Assembly: GCF_020889785.1 (NCBI RefSeq)
Contig: NZ_JACMYK010000033.1
Span: forward strand, 1 to 60,303
Reading direction: 5' to 3'
DNA from: Bradyrhizobium acaciae
GTDB lineage: Bacteria; Pseudomonadota; Alphaproteobacteria; Rhizobiales; Xanthobacteraceae
Length of the DNA stretch: 60,303 bases
Positions 17,371 through 29,195 of the stretch are shown in pieces. Under the pieces are notes generated by a model, which was given only the letters and a program-made list of their open reading frames with translations, had not been told where the DNA came from and made no database searches. The first letter of the stretch is position 1; each line of letters begins with the position of its first letter. The translations under genes and the position numbers were made by a program.

Positions 17371-18363
17371 ATGTCGCTACCCGATTTTTCTATGCGTCAG
17401 TTGCTTGAAGCTGGCGTTCACTTTGGCCACCAGGCCCACCGCTGGAACCCGAAGATGCAGGATTACATCTTCGGCGCCCGCAACAACATTCACATCATCG
17501 ACCTCGCGCAGACCGTGCCGATGCTGCACCGTGCCCTGCAGGCGGTCAGCGATACGGTCGCCAAGGGCGGCCGCATCCTGTTCGTCGGCACCAAGCGCTC
17601 GGCGCAGGACGGCGTTGCCGATGCTGCCAAGCGTTCGGCGCAGTACTTCGTCAATTCGCGCTGGCTCGGCGGCACGCTGACCAACTGGAAGACGATCTCG
17701 GCCTCGATCAAGCGCCTGCGTCATCTCGACGACGTTCTCTCGTCGGGCGAAGCCAACTCCTACACCAAGAAGGAGCGGCTGACGCTGCAGCGCGAGCGCG
17801 ACAAGCTCGACCGTTCGCTCGGTGGCATCAAGGACATGGGCGGTCTTCCCGACATGATCTTCGTGATCGACACCAACAAGGAAGACATCGCGATCCAGGA
17901 AGCCCAGCGGCTCAACATCCCGGTCGCAGCGATCGTCGACACCAACTCGGACCCGAAGGGCATCACCTATGTGGTGCCGGGCAATGACGACGCCGGCCGC
18001 GCGATCTCGCTGTATTGCGACCTCGTGGCGCGCGCCGCCATCGACGGCATCTCGCGCGCCCAGGGCGATTCCGGCATCGACATCGGTGCGTCGGCTGCGC
18101 CCGTGCAGGAAGACCTTCCGGCGGCTGCGCCGTCCGGCTTCCAGGGGCTGGCTGGCCCGCGCGGCACTGCCGACAACCTCAAGAAGCTCACCGGCGTGTC
18201 CGGTGCGATCGAGAAGAAGCTCAACGACCTCGGCGTTTTCCACTACTGGCAGCTTGCCGAGCTCGATCACGACACCGCGCACAAGATCGGCGAAGAAGTC
18301 GGTCTGCCGAGCCGTGCCGACGCCTGGGTCGCTCAGGCCAAGACGCTCGCCGAAGCGGAATAA
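17371..18363 (+). CDS. rpsB: 30S ribosomal protein S2 with C-terminal extension
   Basis: 330 residues from the ATG at 17371, preceded by CCGGAG; the frame is open upstream but lacks S2 homology. The S2 core is clear ([19 protein letters not shown], then [15 protein letters not shown]). Bacterial S2 is usually about 240 residues; here an extra 70-90 residues follow a Pro/Ala linker and form a helix-hairpin-helix-like domain ([20 protein letters not shown]), also appended to L21 and NuoE in alphaproteobacteria. A GC hairpin (18378-18396, loop ctc) without a T run separates it from tsf. Confidence 0.96.
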   Translation: MSLPDFSMRQLLEAGVHFGHQAHRWNPKMQDYIFGARNNIHIIDLAQTVPMLHRALQAVSDTVAKGGRILFVGTKRSAQDGVADAAKRSAQYFVNSRWLGGTLTNWKTISASIKRLRHLDDVLSSGEANSYTKKERLTLQRERDKLDRSLGGIKDMGGLPDMIFVIDTNKEDIAIQEAQRLNIPVAAIVDTNSDPKGITYVVPGNDDAGRAISLYCDLVARAAIDGISRAQGDSGIDIGASAAPVQEDLPAAAPSGFQGLAGPRGTADNLKKLTGVSGAIEKKLNDLGVFHYWQLAELDHDTAHKIGEEVGLPSRADAWVAQAKTLAEAE

Positions 18364-18490
18364 AAGTTACGCGGCATGGCCGGGCCTCGCCCGGCCGCCG
18401 CTTCCATTCCACGAACAACGATTTCCCTGTCACTGACAGCGGCGCCATCGGGCGCCGCGGTTCCTGTACAGGCAAGAAGGACATTGAACG

Positions 18491-19414
18491 ATGGCGACGA
18501 TCACAGCAGCAATGGTCAAGGAGCTCCGCGAGTCGACCGGCGCGGGCATGATGGATTGCAAGGCGGCGCTGACCGAGAACAACGGCGACATGCAGGAGGC
18601 GCAGGATTGGCTGCGCAAGAAGGGTATCACCAAGGCCGCCAAGAAGTCCGGCCGCGTGGCGGCTGAAGGCCTGATCGGCGCGCTGACCCAAGGTACCAAG
18701 GGCGTGCTCGTCGAGGTCAATTCCGAGACCGACTTCGTTGCGCGCAACGAGCAGTTCCAGGGCCTGGTCAAGATGATCGCCCAGGTCGCGCTGAAGCATG
18801 GAGCCGATGTCGAGGCCATCAAGGCGTCCAAGGTCGGTGACGCCACCGTCGAGACCGCGATCTCCGACGCGATTGCGACCATCGGCGAGAACATGACGCT
18901 GCGCCGCGCTGCCTCGCTCGAGGTGAGCAAGGGCGTGGTGTCGAGCTACGTCCATAACGCCGTCATCGATGGCGCCGGCAAGATCGGCGTGATCGTGGCG
19001 CTGGAGTCTACCGGCAAGACCGACGAACTCGCGGCCCTCGGCCGTCAGCTCGCCATGCACGTCGCGGCGGCGAAGCCGCTCGCGCTCGACCCGACCGGGC
19101 TCGATCCGGAGGCCGTCAAACGTGAGAAGGACGTGCTGGCCGACAAGTACCGCCAGCAGGGCAAGCCGGAGAACGTCATCGAGAAGATCGTCGATTCCGG
19201 CCTGAAGACCTACTACAAGGAGGTCTGCCTCCTCGATCAGGCTTTCATCCACGACAGCGGCAAGTCGGTTGCCCAGGCGGTGAAAGAAGCTGAGGGTAAG
19301 GTCGGCGGGCCGATCAAAATCGCTGGCTTTGTGAACTATGCTCTCGGTGAGGGAATCGAGAAGCAGGAAAGCGACTTCGCCGCCGAAGTCGCGGCCGCCA
19401 GCGGCAAGAAGTAA
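18491..19414 (+). CDS. tsf: Translation elongation factor Ts
   Basis: 307 residues. N-terminal UBA-like domain ([19 protein letters not shown]) and the nucleotide-exchange core containing [14 protein letters not shown], the family signature. It recycles EF-Tu-GDP. Located 127 bases after rpsB on the same strand, the usual bacterial pairing, and followed 69 bases later by pyrH. Confidence 0.97.
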   Translation: MATITAAMVKELRESTGAGMMDCKAALTENNGDMQEAQDWLRKKGITKAAKKSGRVAAEGLIGALTQGTKGVLVEVNSETDFVARNEQFQGLVKMIAQVALKHGADVEAIKASKVGDATVETAISDAIATIGENMTLRRAASLEVSKGVVSSYVHNAVIDGAGKIGVIVALESTGKTDELAALGRQLAMHVAAAKPLALDPTGLDPEAVKREKDVLADKYRQQGKPENVIEKIVDSGLKTYYKEVCLLDQAFIHDSGKSVAQAVKEAEGKVGGPIKIAGFVNYALGEGIEKQESDFAAEVAAASGKK

Positions 19415-19483
19415 CCGCTGACACCGGGCGTCCGGCGTAGCCGCCGGAAGCCTGCCTGCGCGGGATAAGAAAGCGATCGCATC

Positions 19484-20200
19484 ATGGCTGAGCCGATCTA
19501 TCGTCGCGTGGTGATCAAGCTGTCCGGCGAATTTCTGGCCGGCTCCCACGGCTTCGGTATCGATCAACCGACGGTCGACCGCGTCGCCGACGACCTGATC
19601 GCGGCCCGCAATCTTGGGATCGAGGTCGCCGTCGTGATCGGCGGCGGCAACATCGTCCGCGGCGTCGAGGTGTCCTCGCGCGGCGTGTCCCGGCCGACCG
19701 GCGATACCATGGGCATGCTTGCGACTATGATGAACTGCCTCGCGCTCGAGGCGGCGATCGAGCGCAAGGGGACCCCGGCGCGGACCTTGTCGGCATTCGT
19801 GATGCCGGAGATTTCCGAGCTGTTCACCCGTGGTGCGACGCACAAATATCTCGCCGAGGGACGCATCGTCCTGCTCGGTGGCGGAACCGGCAATCCGTAC
19901 TTCACCACCGATACCACCGCCGTGCTGCGTGCGGCCGAGATCGGCGCGCAGGCGGTGCTGAAGGCCACCAATGTCGACGGCGTCTACAGCGCCGATCCGA
20001 AGAAGGACCCCAAAGCCAAGCGCTTCGACCGCCTGACCCATTCGCAGGCGATCGAGGGCGGCTACAAGGTCATGGACGCGACTGCTTTCGCACTTGCCCG
20101 CGAGACGTCGCTGCCTATCATCGTGTTCTCGATCGCGGAGCCCGGCTCGATCGGTGCAATTCTGCGCGGTACCGGACACGGTACGGTCGTCGCCGGCTGA
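19484..20200 (+). CDS. pyrH: Uridylate kinase
   Basis: 238 residues of the amino-acid kinase fold: [12 protein letters not shown] at the N-terminus and GGGNIVRG for nucleotide binding, then [16 protein letters not shown]. It phosphorylates UMP to UDP for RNA, sugar nucleotide and pyrimidine supply. Standard position between tsf and frr. Confidence 0.97.
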   Translation: MAEPIYRRVVIKLSGEFLAGSHGFGIDQPTVDRVADDLIAARNLGIEVAVVIGGGNIVRGVEVSSRGVSRPTGDTMGMLATMMNCLALEAAIERKGTPARTLSAFVMPEISELFTRGATHKYLAEGRIVLLGGGTGNPYFTTDTTAVLRAAEIGAQAVLKATNVDGVYSADPKKDPKAKRFDRLTHSQAIEGGYKVMDATAFALARETSLPIIVFSIAEPGSIGAILRGTGHGTVVAG

Positions 20201-20273
20201 TTGCCGCGCCTCCGGGTCCGGACTCTGGACCCGAGGGCGTCGATCGCCGGTTTCTAGTAAAGGGAGAAACGTC

Positions 20274-20837
20274 ATGGCCGCAGCTGGTTTTGACATCAAC
20301 GACGTGAAGCGCCGCATGCAGGGCGCCACACAATCGCTCAAGCACGAGCTCGGTGGCCTGCGCACCGGCCGCGCCGCGGCGTCCATGCTGGAGCCGGTCC
20401 AGGTCGAGGCTTACGGCTCGCATATGCCGCTGAACCAGGTTGCGACCATCAGCGTACCCGAGCCGCGCCTGCTCTCGGTGCAGGTCTGGGACAAGACGAT
20501 GGTCAAGGCGGTGGAGAAGGCAATCGTCGACTCCAACCTCGGCCTGTCGCCGGCGACCGAAGGACAGGTGCTGCGATTGCGGATCCCCGAGCTCAACGAG
20601 GAGCGGCGCAAGGAGCTCGTCAAGGTCGCGCACAAATACGCCGAAGCGGCCAAGGTCGCGGTCCGCCACGTCCGCCGCGACGGCCTCGACGTCATCAAGA
20701 AGCTCGAGAAGAATCACGAGATCTCCGAGGACGACCAGGAGCGCCTGTCGAACGAGGTGCAGAAGGCGACCGACGGCGTGATCGCCGAAGTCGATCAGCT
20801 GCTTGCCGCCAAGGAAAAGGAAATCCTGACGGTCTGA
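20274..20837 (+). CDS. frr: Ribosome recycling factor
   Basis: 187 residues from the ATG at 20274, which has AGGGAGAA 6 bases upstream; the frame extends into pyrH but without homology. RRF features: [20 protein letters not shown] in the first helix and [17 protein letters not shown], then the long C-terminal helices. It splits post-termination ribosomes with EF-G. Confidence 0.97.
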   Translation: MAAAGFDINDVKRRMQGATQSLKHELGGLRTGRAAASMLEPVQVEAYGSHMPLNQVATISVPEPRLLSVQVWDKTMVKAVEKAIVDSNLGLSPATEGQVLRLRIPELNEERRKELVKVAHKYAEAAKVAVRHVRRDGLDVIKKLEKNHEISEDDQERLSNEVQKATDGVIAEVDQLLAAKEKEILTV

Positions 20838-20857
20838 AGGCCTACGGGAACCAGCCG

Positions 20858-21616
20858 ATGTCGAACGCCGCGGCCCCAGCAACTGACGGACCGGATCGCT
20901 CCGGCAGTCCGTTGCATGTGGCTGTTATCATGGACGGCAACGGGCGCTGGGCCGCTTCGCGCGGCCTGCCGCGCGTCGAGGGCCATCGCCGCGGCGTCGA
21001 GGCGCTGCGCCGCGTGGTACGTGCGGCCCATGAACTCGGCATCCTCTATCTCACGATCTTTTCCTTCAGCTCGGAAAACTGGTCGCGGCCCGCCACCGAG
21101 ATCGGCGATCTGTTCGGCCTGCTGCGTCGCTTCATCCGCAACGATCTGGCGACGCTGCATCGTGACGGGGTGAGGGTGCGGGTGATCGGCGAGCGCGACG
21201 GGCTCGACCCCGACATCTGCGCGCTGCTCAGCGAGGCCGAGGAGCTGACGCGGAATAACGTCAAGCTCAACCTGGTGGTTGCCTTCAACTACGGCTCGCG
21301 GGCGGAGATCGCTGCCGCAGCCCGGCGGCTTGCGCGCGAGGTCGCCGACGGGAAGCGGGACGCCAACTCCATCGATGCCGACACGCTCGGGCAATATCTC
21401 GATGCGCCCGATATTCCCGATCCGGATCTGATCATCCGCACCAGCGGCGAGCAGCGGCTGTCGAACTTCCTGATGTGGCAGGCCGCCTACAGCGAGCTGG
21501 TGTTCGTGCCGATCCACTGGCCGGATTTCGACAAGGCGGCACTCGAAGGCGCGATTGCGGAATACGGCAAGCGCGAGCGCCGGTTCGGCGGGCTCGCCGC
21601 GAAAACCGGCTCGTGA
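20858..21616 (+). CDS. uppS: Undecaprenyl diphosphate synthase
   Basis: 252 residues. cis-Prenyltransferase signature motifs: [17 protein letters not shown] motif I ([16 protein letters not shown], with the catalytic Asp), [11 protein letters not shown], and the C-terminal [20 protein letters not shown]. It makes the C55 lipid carrier for peptidoglycan and O-antigen. The TGA overlaps the GTG start of cdsA. Confidence 0.97.
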   Translation: MSNAAAPATDGPDRSGSPLHVAVIMDGNGRWAASRGLPRVEGHRRGVEALRRVVRAAHELGILYLTIFSFSSENWSRPATEIGDLFGLLRRFIRNDLATLHRDGVRVRVIGERDGLDPDICALLSEAEELTRNNVKLNLVVAFNYGSRAEIAAAARRLAREVADGKRDANSIDADTLGQYLDAPDIPDPDLIIRTSGEQRLSNFLMWQAAYSELVFVPIHWPDFDKAALEGAIAEYGKRERRFGGLAAKTGS

Positions 21617-22482
21617 CCGAGGGCGAGGCCGCGTCGGCGGCAGCAAGCGAGCAGCCGCCGCCAGCCGGCGAGCAGGGATCGCGCAACCTCGTGATGCGCG
21701 TGGCTGCTGCGCTGGTGCTGGCGCCGGTCGCGATCGCACTGGCCTATATCGGCGGCATCGCCTGGTCGCTCCTGGTGACGCTGGTTGCGATCGGCCTGTT
21801 CGCGGAATGGCTTGCCGTCACCGGGCTCGGACGCGAGCTCCGCGTCGTGGTGCCCGGCGTTGTTACGTTGCTGCTCGCCGGACTTTGCCTGATGGCGGGC
21901 CGTATCGATGCGGCACTGGTCGTGCTCGCGGTCGGTGCGGTCGTTGTGGCGCTGACATCGGGCGCGCGGCGCAACTGGGCGATTGCGGGATTGCTCTATG
22001 CGGCAGGGGCCGAGATCGCATCGGTGCTGCTGCGCCATGATCCGGCGAAGGGCTTTGCCGCGCTGATGTTCGTGCTGCTGATCGTATGGGTCACTGATAT
22101 CGGCGGCTATTTCGCGGGCCGCAGCATCGGCGGGCCGAAGCTGTGGGTGCGGATCAGTCCGAAGAAGACCTGGGCCGGCGCGGTCGGCGGCTTCGTGGCG
22201 AGCCTGCTTATTGCGGCCGGCTTTGCCGCCCTCGAGATCGGGACGACCGGTCCGCTGCTGTTGCTCGGAGCCATGTTGTCGGTGGTCTCGCAGCTTGGCG
22301 ATCTCTTCGAATCCGCTGTGAAGCGGCGGTTCGGAGTGAAGGATTCCAGTCACGTTATTCCCGGCCATGGCGGCCTTCTGGATCGCCTGGACGGATTTGT
22401 CGCAGCCGTCATTGTGGCGGCGATTTTCGGCTTTCTCCGCGGTGGTGCCGATGGCGTCGGACGCGGTCTTATGGTTTGGTGA
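21613..22482 (+). CDS. cdsA: Phosphatidate cytidylyltransferase (CDP-diglyceride synthase)
   Basis: 289 residues from the GTG at 21613 that overlaps the uppS stop (GTGA), implying translational coupling. Several membrane helices are followed by the CdsA signature [19 protein letters not shown] and LLDRLDG near the C-terminus. It makes CDP-diacylglycerol, the branch point to all phospholipids. dxr starts 5 bases after its stop. Confidence 0.96.
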   Translation: MTEGEAASAAASEQPPPAGEQGSRNLVMRVAAALVLAPVAIALAYIGGIAWSLLVTLVAIGLFAEWLAVTGLGRELRVVVPGVVTLLLAGLCLMAGRIDAALVVLAVGAVVVALTSGARRNWAIAGLLYAAGAEIASVLLRHDPAKGFAALMFVLLIVWVTDIGGYFAGRSIGGPKLWVRISPKKTWAGAVGGFVASLLIAAGFAALEIGTTGPLLLLGAMLSVVSQLGDLFESAVKRRFGVKDSSHVIPGHGGLLDRLDGFVAAVIVAAIFGFLRGGADGVGRGLMVW

Positions 22483-22486
22483 TGAG

Positions 22487-23713
22487 ATGAGCGCTGTTCC
22501 GTTGCGTAACAACAAGGCCGCGGCGGCATCCGCCGTGCGGACCGTGACCGTCCTTGGTGCCACCGGCTCGATCGGCGACAGCACGATGGATCTGCTGCGT
22601 GGCGCGCGCGATCGTTACCAGGTCGAGGCGCTGACCGCGAACAGCAATGTCGAGGGCCTCGCCAAGTTGGCCAAGGAGTTCGGTGCGCGGTTCGCCGCCA
22701 TTGCCGATCCGGCGAAGCTGTCAGAGCTGAAGGATGCGCTGGCCGGAACCCGGATCGAATGCGGGGCCGGGGAGAGCGCGATCATCGAGGCGGCCGCTCG
22801 GCCTGCGGATTGGGTGATGGCGGCGGTCAGCGGCGCTGCCGGACTGAAGCCCGCGCTTGCCGCGGTCGATCGCGGCGCCACGGTTGCACTCGCCAACAAG
22901 GAGTGCCTGGTCTGCGCCGGCGACATCTTCATGGAGCGCGCCAAGAAGGCCGGCGCTTGCATCCTGCCGGCGGACTCCGAGCACAACGCGCTGTTCCAGG
23001 CGCTGGCCTCCGGCAATCGCGAGGAACTGACGCGGGTGATCATCACCGCGTCCGGTGGACCGTTCCGAACCTGGGCACCCGCCGACATCGAGCAGGCGAC
23101 GCTGGAGCAGGCGCTGAAGCATCCCAATTGGAGCATGGGGCAGAAGATCACGATCGATTCCGCCTCGATGATGAACAAAGGCCTCGAGGTGATCGAGGCG
23201 TCCTATCTGTTCGCGCTGGCGCCGGACGAGATCGACGTGCTGGTGCACCCGCAGTCGATCATCCACGGTATGGTCGAGTTCTCCGATCGCTCGGTGGTCG
23301 CCCAGCTCGGCACGCCCGACATGCGGATCCCGATCGCGCACTGCCTCGGCTGGCCCGACCGGGTCGTCGGGCCGTCAGCCAAGCTCGATCTCGCCAAGAT
23401 CGGTCAGCTCACCTTCGAGGCGCCGGACTTTCAGCGCTTCCCGGGGCTGCGGCTGGCTTACGAGGCGCTGCGCACCGGGCACGGTGCGACGACGGTCTAC
23501 AATGCCGCGAACGAGATTGCGGTCGCCGCGTTTATCGCCGGCAAGATCAAGTTCGGTGCGATCGCCCGGCTGGTCGAGGCAACGATGAATGATTGGATCA
23601 GGTCAGGGAATCAGCCACCACTGCACTCGGCGGATGATGCGATTTCCATTGACCATATCGCGCGAAATAAAGCTGCCGCCCTATTGCCTCAAATTGCCTT
23701 AAAGGCAACCTAG
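22487..23713 (+). CDS. dxr: 1-deoxy-D-xylulose 5-phosphate reductoisomerase
   Basis: 408 residues from the ATG at 22487. NADPH-binding loop [12 protein letters not shown] and metal/substrate site around [12 protein letters not shown] and [14 protein letters not shown]. It catalyses the first committed step of the MEP isoprenoid route, which feeds uppS upstream. The cdsA stop and this start are 5 bases apart. Confidence 0.96.
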   Translation: MSAVPLRNNKAAAASAVRTVTVLGATGSIGDSTMDLLRGARDRYQVEALTANSNVEGLAKLAKEFGARFAAIADPAKLSELKDALAGTRIECGAGESAIIEAAARPADWVMAAVSGAAGLKPALAAVDRGATVALANKECLVCAGDIFMERAKKAGACILPADSEHNALFQALASGNREELTRVIITASGGPFRTWAPADIEQATLEQALKHPNWSMGQKITIDSASMMNKGLEVIEASYLFALAPDEIDVLVHPQSIIHGMVEFSDRSVVAQLGTPDMRIPIAHCLGWPDRVVGPSAKLDLAKIGQLTFEAPDFQRFPGLRLAYEALRTGHGATTVYNAANEIAVAAFIAGKIKFGAIARLVEATMNDWIRSGNQPPLHSADDAISIDHIARNKAAALLPQIALKAT

Positions 23714-23757
23714 AGGGTCGGGGACGGAGCTTAATCGCTCTTGTCGAGGGGAGTCAG

Positions 23758-24909
23758 ATGCCCGAGTATTTTCTTCATAGTATCAATGCGTTGAGCCATG
23801 GGCTCCTCGGCTATATCATTCCCTTTCTCTTCGTCCTGACCATCGTCGTCTTCTTTCACGAGCTCGGCCACTTTCTGGTCGCGCGCTGGGCTGGCGTGAA
23901 GGTGCTGACGTTCTCGCTGGGCTTCGGGCCGGAGCTTGCCGGCTTCAATGACCGGCACGGCACGCGCTGGAAGATCTCGGCGATACCGCTCGGCGGCTAC
24001 GTCAAATTCTTCGGCGACGACAGCGAGGCATCGACGCCGTCGACCGAATCGCTCGCCGCGATGACGGCGGAGGAGCGCGAAGGCAGCTTCCATCACAAGT
24101 CGGTCGGAAGACGCACTGCCATCGTTGCGGCCGGCCCGGTCGCGAATTTCATTCTCGGCGCCCTGATCTTCGCGGGCATGGCGCTGTATTACGGCAAGCC
24201 GAGCACGATCGCCCGGGTCGACGGCCTGGTGGCCGAAAGCGTCGCCGCGAATGCAGGCTTCAAGGTCGGCGACGTCGTCGTGGATATCGACGGCAGCGCG
24301 ATCCAGAGCTTCGCCGACATGCAGCGGATCGTAGCTTCGAACGCCGGTTCAGAGCTTGGCTTCAAAGTGAAGCGGGATGGCGCGGTCGTCGCGCTCAAGG
24401 CGACGCCGGCGCTCAAGGAGGTCAAGGACCCCTTCGGCAATGCGCACCGAATCGGTGTGCTCGGAATCGAGCACAAGGCTCAGGTTGGCGAAGCCTCCAG
24501 CGCTCCGGTCGGCGTCTTTGAAGCCCTGAAGATCGGCGTCGAGCAGGTCTGGTACATCATTGCCAGCACCTTCAAGTTCCTGGGTTCGCTGTTCGTTGGG
24601 ACCGGCAATCCGGGAGAGGTGAGCGGTGTCATCGGAATCGCGAAGCTGTCGGGGCAGGCGGCGAGCGCCGGTTTCCAATTCGTGGTCAACCTTTGCGCCA
24701 TCCTGTCGGTCTCGATCGGGCTGCTGAACCTGTTTCCGATCCCGCTTTTGGATGGCGGACACCTTCTGTTCTACAGCGCCGAGGCGGTTCGTGGCCGTCC
24801 GCTGTCGGAGCGGACGCAAGAGGTGGGTTTCCGAATCGGATTGGGTTTGGTTTTGATGCTGATGGTATTTGCGACATACAACGACATCCTCAGGATCGCC
24901 GGGTCCTGA
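23758..24909 (+). CDS. rseP: Site-2 protease RseP
   Basis: 383 residues. Zinc protease motif HELGH in the first membrane helix (VVFFHELGHFLVARW), a single PDZ domain (around residues 150-220, KVGDVVVDIDG), and the C-terminal NLFPIPLLDGGHL motif carrying the third zinc ligand Asp. It cleaves anti-sigma factors or signal-peptide remnants in the membrane. The one-PDZ layout is usual for alphaproteobacteria. Confidence 0.96.
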   Translation: MPEYFLHSINALSHGLLGYIIPFLFVLTIVVFFHELGHFLVARWAGVKVLTFSLGFGPELAGFNDRHGTRWKISAIPLGGYVKFFGDDSEASTPSTESLAAMTAEEREGSFHHKSVGRRTAIVAAGPVANFILGALIFAGMALYYGKPSTIARVDGLVAESVAANAGFKVGDVVVDIDGSAIQSFADMQRIVASNAGSELGFKVKRDGAVVALKATPALKEVKDPFGNAHRIGVLGIEHKAQVGEASSAPVGVFEALKIGVEQVWYIIASTFKFLGSLFVGTGNPGEVSGVIGIAKLSGQAASAGFQFVVNLCAILSVSIGLLNLFPIPLLDGGHLLFYSAEAVRGRPLSERTQEVGFRIGLGLVLMLMVFATYNDILRIAGS

Positions 24910-25084
24910 AACGGGCTTTTTTGTGGCGTTGCCGATGGGCAACGTCTTGGAACGAAAATGGAAATGTTCAGCTGTAGGAAGTTTGCCCCCTCGGCAAAGT
25001 TGGCTACAAGCTGAGCGGCAGGTTGGGAATCTGTCGGGTCGTTGGGGAACGGTCCGGCATTGCTAAGATAAGGGCGCGTTGCGC

Positions 25085-27628
25085 ATGATGTTTGGAATGC
25101 GAGTGAGGGGGGGCTTGTTTGCCGCCTTGGTCATGTTCGCCGCGCCAGTGGCGGCCACCTTGGCGGCCGTAGCTGTGTCTGCGCCTGCGTATGCGCAGAC
25201 GGTCGATTCGATCACGGTGGAGGGGAACCGCCGCGTCGAAGTCGAAACCATCCGCTCCTATTTCCATCCCGGACCGGGCGGCCGGCTGGGTCAGGCGCAG
25301 ATCGACGACGGTCTGAAGGCGCTGATCGAGACCGGGCTGTTTCAGGACGTCCACATCGATCAGCGGGGCGGGCGCCTCGTCGTGGTCGTGGTCGAGAATC
25401 CCGTGATCGGTCGCGTTGCATTCGAGGGCAACAAGAAGGTCAAGGACGAGCAGCTCACCGCCGAAGTCCAGTCCAAGCCGCGCGGCACCTTTTCGCGCCC
25501 GATGGTTCAGTCGGATGCCCTGCGCATCGCCGAAATCTACCGTCGCTCGGGCCGTTACGATGTGCGGGTCAATCCGCAGATCATCGAGCAGCCGAACAAC
25601 CGCGTCGACCTGATCTTCGAGGTCAATGAAGGCGTGAAGACCGGCGTGCGGTCGATCGAGTTCGTGGGCAACAATGCCTATTCGGCGTCCCGTCTGCGCG
25701 ACGTCATCAAGACCCGCGAATCGAATCTCCTGAGCTTCCTCGGCGGCAACGACGTCTACGACCCCGACCGGGTCGAGGCCGACCGTGACCTGCTGCGCCG
25801 CTTCTACCTCAAGAACGGCTATGCCGACGTCCAGGTCGTGGCCGCGCTGACCGAATACGATCCCGACAAGAAGGGCTTCCTGGTTACCTTCAAGATCGAA
25901 GAGGGCCAGCAGTATCGCGTTGCATCCGTCAACTTCACCTCGTCGATCAATACGCTCGATCCGAACGCGCTGCGCACCTATTCGCGCGTCAATGTCGGCT
26001 CGCTCTACAACGCCGAGGCGCTGGAGAAGTCGGTCGAGGAAATGCAGATCGAAGCGTCCCGCCGCGGCTACGCGTTCGCGGTGGTCCGCCCGCGCGGCGA
26101 TCGCAATTTCGACAATCACACGGTGTCGATCACCTTCGCGATCGACGAGGGCCCGCGCACCTATATCGAGCGCATCAACATCCGCGGCAACAGCCGCACC
26201 CGCGACTACGTGATCCGTCGCGAATTCGATATCTCTGAAGGCGACGCCTACAATCGTGCGCTGGTCGATCGTGCCGAGCGCCGGCTGAAGAACCTCGACT
26301 TTTTCAAGACGGTGAAGATCACCACGGAGCCGGGCTCCTCCAGCGATCGCGTCATCCTGATCGTCGATCTCGAGGAGAAGTCGACCGGTGACTTCTCGGT
26401 GTCGGGCGGTTATTCGACCACCGACGGCGCGCTGGCTGAAGTCAGCGTCTCGGAACGCAACCTGCTCGGCCGCGGCCTGTTCGCGAAGGCGTCGGTGACC
26501 TACGGCCAGTATGCCCGCGGCTACTCGCTGTCGTTCGTCGAGCCCTATCTGCTCGACTACCGCGTCGCGCTCGGCCTCGACTTCTATCAGCGCCAGCAGC
26601 TGTCCAACAGCTACATCGCCTACGGCACCAAGACGCTGGGCTTCAGCCCGCGGCTCGGCTTCAGTCTGCGGGAAGACCTGTCGCTGCAGTTGCGCTACTC
26701 GATCTATCAGCAGGAAATCACCCTGCCGTCGGCGCTCAACAACTGTAACAACGTGCCGTTCCTCGCTGACGGTGTGACGCCCAATCCGGCGTTCAATCCG
26801 AGCCCGGCCTATGCGAACCTGAACGGGATCAGCCTGGTGTCGACCAATGGTCTCGGCTGCTTCTTCGACGGCGAGGCCTCGCTGCCGGTCCGCAAGGAAC
26901 TGGCGGGTGGCAAGACGCTGACGTCGGCGCTGGGCTACACGCTCAACTACAACACCCTCGACAACAACAAGAACCCGACCGACGGTCTGATCGTCGACTT
27001 CAAGCAGGACTTCGCCGGCGTCGGCGGCGACGTCAGCTACATCAAGTCCGCGATCGACGCGAAGTACTACACTCCGCTGGTCTCCGACATCGTCGGCGTG
27101 ATCCACGCCCAGGGCGGCATCCTGAACAAGCTCGGGAGCCAGGATCTGCGCATGCTCGATCACTTCCAGATGGGCCCGAACCTGGTCCGCGGCTTCGCGC
27201 CGAACGGCATCGGTCCGCGTGACATCAACCCGTACGGCACCATGGACGCCGTCGGCGGCACCAAGTACTGGGGCGTGTCGGCGGAACTGCAGATGCCGTT
27301 CTGGTTCCTGCCGAAGGAAGTCGGACTCAAGGGCGCGGTCTATGCCGACGCCGGCGGCCTGTACGACTACAAGGGCCCGACCTCGTGGGCGGCGACGGGC
27401 GAAGTCAACCAGCCCGGCTGCATCAAGCCGACGAACAACCCGCCGTCTCCGGGCACCTGCCTTGGTCTGAGCTATGACGACAGCAAGGTTGTCCGTACCT
27501 CGGTCGGTGTCGGTCTGATCTGGCAGTCGCCGTTTGGTCCGCTGCGCTTCGACTACGCCGTGCCGCTGACCAAGGGTGCGTATGACCGCGTGCAAGAATT
27601 CCGGTTTGGTGGCGGTACGACCTTCTAA
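25085..27628 (+). CDS. bamA: Outer-membrane protein assembly factor BamA
   Basis: About 847 residues from ATG 25085; TTG 25079, closer to AGGG, is an alternative start. A signal peptide (ending APAYAQ) is followed by five POTRA repeats ([20 protein letters not shown] is the first; [20 protein letters not shown] the fifth) and the Omp85 barrel, which contains the lid motif VRGF and ends FRFGGGTTF with a C-terminal Phe. It folds outer-membrane proteins. No skp gene separates it from lpxD. Confidence 0.97.
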   Translation: MMFGMRVRGGLFAALVMFAAPVAATLAAVAVSAPAYAQTVDSITVEGNRRVEVETIRSYFHPGPGGRLGQAQIDDGLKALIETGLFQDVHIDQRGGRLVVVVVENPVIGRVAFEGNKKVKDEQLTAEVQSKPRGTFSRPMVQSDALRIAEIYRRSGRYDVRVNPQIIEQPNNRVDLIFEVNEGVKTGVRSIEFVGNNAYSASRLRDVIKTRESNLLSFLGGNDVYDPDRVEADRDLLRRFYLKNGYADVQVVAALTEYDPDKKGFLVTFKIEEGQQYRVASVNFTSSINTLDPNALRTYSRVNVGSLYNAEALEKSVEEMQIEASRRGYAFAVVRPRGDRNFDNHTVSITFAIDEGPRTYIERINIRGNSRTRDYVIRREFDISEGDAYNRALVDRAERRLKNLDFFKTVKITTEPGSSSDRVILIVDLEEKSTGDFSVSGGYSTTDGALAEVSVSERNLLGRGLFAKASVTYGQYARGYSLSFVEPYLLDYRVALGLDFYQRQQLSNSYIAYGTKTLGFSPRLGFSLREDLSLQLRYSIYQQEITLPSALNNCNNVPFLADGVTPNPAFNPSPAYANLNGISLVSTNGLGCFFDGEASLPVRKELAGGKTLTSALGYTLNYNTLDNNKNPTDGLIVDFKQDFAGVGGDVSYIKSAIDAKYYTPLVSDIVGVIHAQGGILNKLGSQDLRMLDHFQMGPNLVRGFAPNGIGPRDINPYGTMDAVGGTKYWGVSAELQMPFWFLPKEVGLKGAVYADAGGLYDYKGPTSWAATGEVNQPGCIKPTNNPPSPGTCLGLSYDDSKVVRTSVGVGLIWQSPFGPLRFDYAVPLTKGAYDRVQEFRFGGGTTF

Positions 27629-27660
27629 CACCGCTGCCCGACCGGACTGCGACGGATGGA

Positions 27661-28722
27661 ATGGCGCAGCCGAACTTCTTCAAGAGTCCTCCTTCGTCAT
27701 CGCTGGCAGAAATAGCCACGTTGACGAAGGCGCAACTGGTCGACCCCGCGAGGGGCGCGCTTGAGATCAGGGGGCTGGCCTCGCTCGACGAGGCCGGTCC
27801 GATGCATCTCGCCTTTTTCGACAATCTCAAATATGCCGACCAGCTCGCTGCGACCAAGGCCGGCGCCTGTCTGGTCAGCCCGCGCTTCGAGGCGCAGGTA
27901 CCGAAGGGCACGGCCGTGCTGCGGGCCGCCAAGCCGTTCCAGGTGTTCGTCGAACTCGCCCGCGAATGGCATGCCGACGCGCTGCGGCCGCAATCCTGGT
28001 TCGGGACCGAGGGCATCGCGCCGTCGGCGATCATCGATCCCACCGCGCGTCTCGAGGACGGCGTCGTCGTCGATCCCCTGGTCGTGATCGGCCCGCGGGT
28101 CGAGATCGGTGCCGGCACCATCATCGGCGCAGGTGCTGTGATCGGCGCCGACGTCAAGATCGGCCGCGACTGCAATGTCGGCGCCAAGACCACCATCCAG
28201 TTCGCCCTGATCGGCAACAACGTGCTGATCCACCCGGCCTGCAATATCGGCCAGGACGGCTACGGCTTCATCTTCTTCGGGCCGAAGGGCCACGTGAAGG
28301 TGCCGCAGACCGGCCGCGTGGTGATCCAGAACAATGTCGAGGTCGGCGCCGCCTCGACCATCGACCGCGGTTCCTTGCGCGACACCGTGATCGGCGAGGG
28401 CACCAAAATCGACAACCAGGTCCAGATCGGCCACAATGTGACCATCGGCCGGCACTGCCTGCTCGCGGCCCAGATCGGCCTCGCCGGCAGCCTGACGATC
28501 GGCGACAATGTTGCGCTTGGCGCCAAGGTGGGCATCAACAACCACCTCAAGATCGGCGACGGCGCCCAGGTGACGGCGATGAGCGCGGTCAAGGACGACA
28601 TTCCGGCCAACGGTCGCTGGGGCGGGCATTTCGCCAAGCCGACCAAGCAGTGGTTCAGGGAAATTATCGCGGTGGAGCGCCTGGTGCGCGACAACGAAAC
28701 CAAAGGCAAGGAACAGGAGTGA
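27661..28722 (+). CDS. lpxD: UDP-3-O-(3-hydroxyacyl)glucosamine N-acyltransferase
   Basis: 353 residues. N-terminal UDP-binding domain, then a left-handed parallel beta-helix built of hexapeptide repeats ([19 protein letters not shown]) and the catalytic region NIGQDGYGF. It adds the N-linked acyl chain in lipid A synthesis. It follows bamA by 32 bases and its TGA overlaps the ATG of fabZ by one base. Confidence 0.97.
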   Translation: MAQPNFFKSPPSSSLAEIATLTKAQLVDPARGALEIRGLASLDEAGPMHLAFFDNLKYADQLAATKAGACLVSPRFEAQVPKGTAVLRAAKPFQVFVELAREWHADALRPQSWFGTEGIAPSAIIDPTARLEDGVVVDPLVVIGPRVEIGAGTIIGAGAVIGADVKIGRDCNVGAKTTIQFALIGNNVLIHPACNIGQDGYGFIFFGPKGHVKVPQTGRVVIQNNVEVGAASTIDRGSLRDTVIGEGTKIDNQVQIGHNVTIGRHCLLAAQIGLAGSLTIGDNVALGAKVGINNHLKIGDGAQVTAMSAVKDDIPANGRWGGHFAKPTKQWFREIIAVERLVRDNETKGKEQE

Positions 28723-29180
28723 TGGAGGAGGCACCGGTCAAATTCGAGCTCGTGGATATCAACGATATCCTGAAGACGCTCCCGCATCGCTTTCCGATGT
28801 TGCTGATCGACCGCGTGATCAAGATCCGCACCGACTACAGCGGCATCGGCATCAAGAACGTCACGTTCAACGAGCCGCCGTTCCAGGGGCATTTCCCGGA
28901 TCGTCCGGTGTACCCGGGCGTGATGATGATCGAGGCGATGGCGCAGACCGCCGGTGTGATCGGCATCAAGTCGGTCGAAGGCACCGAAAAGCCGCGCGCG
29001 GTGTATTTCCTCACCATCGACAAGTGCAAATTCAGGAAGCCGGTGATGCCCGGCGACACCATCGAATACCACATGCGCTCGCTCGGTCGCCGCAAGACGA
29101 TGTGGTGGTTTCACGGCGATGCCAAGGTCAACGGCCAGGTCGTCGCCGAGGCCGATGTCGGTGCGATGCTGACGGATTAA
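28722..29180 (+). CDS. fabZ: 3-hydroxyacyl-ACP dehydratase FabZ
   Basis: 152 residues from the ATG at 28722 (TGATG overlap with lpxD; CAGGAG upstream). Hot-dog fold with the catalytic His in [19 protein letters not shown] and Glu in the same segment. It dehydrates hydroxyacyl-ACP in fatty-acid synthesis, competing with LpxA/LpxD for substrate, hence its conserved place here. Confidence 0.97.
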   Translation: MEEAPVKFELVDINDILKTLPHRFPMLLIDRVIKIRTDYSGIGIKNVTFNEPPFQGHFPDRPVYPGVMMIEAMAQTAGVIGIKSVEGTEKPRAVYFLTIDKCKFRKPVMPGDTIEYHMRSLGRRKTMWWFHGDAKVNGQVVAEADVGAMLTD

Positions 29181-29195
29181 AGCGCGCTACTCAGG

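Noticed and set aside
25004..27631. 875-codon minus-strand frame opposite bamA
   Set aside because: Mirror frame of a long GC-rich gene; BamA has signal peptide, POTRA repeats and C-terminal Phe.
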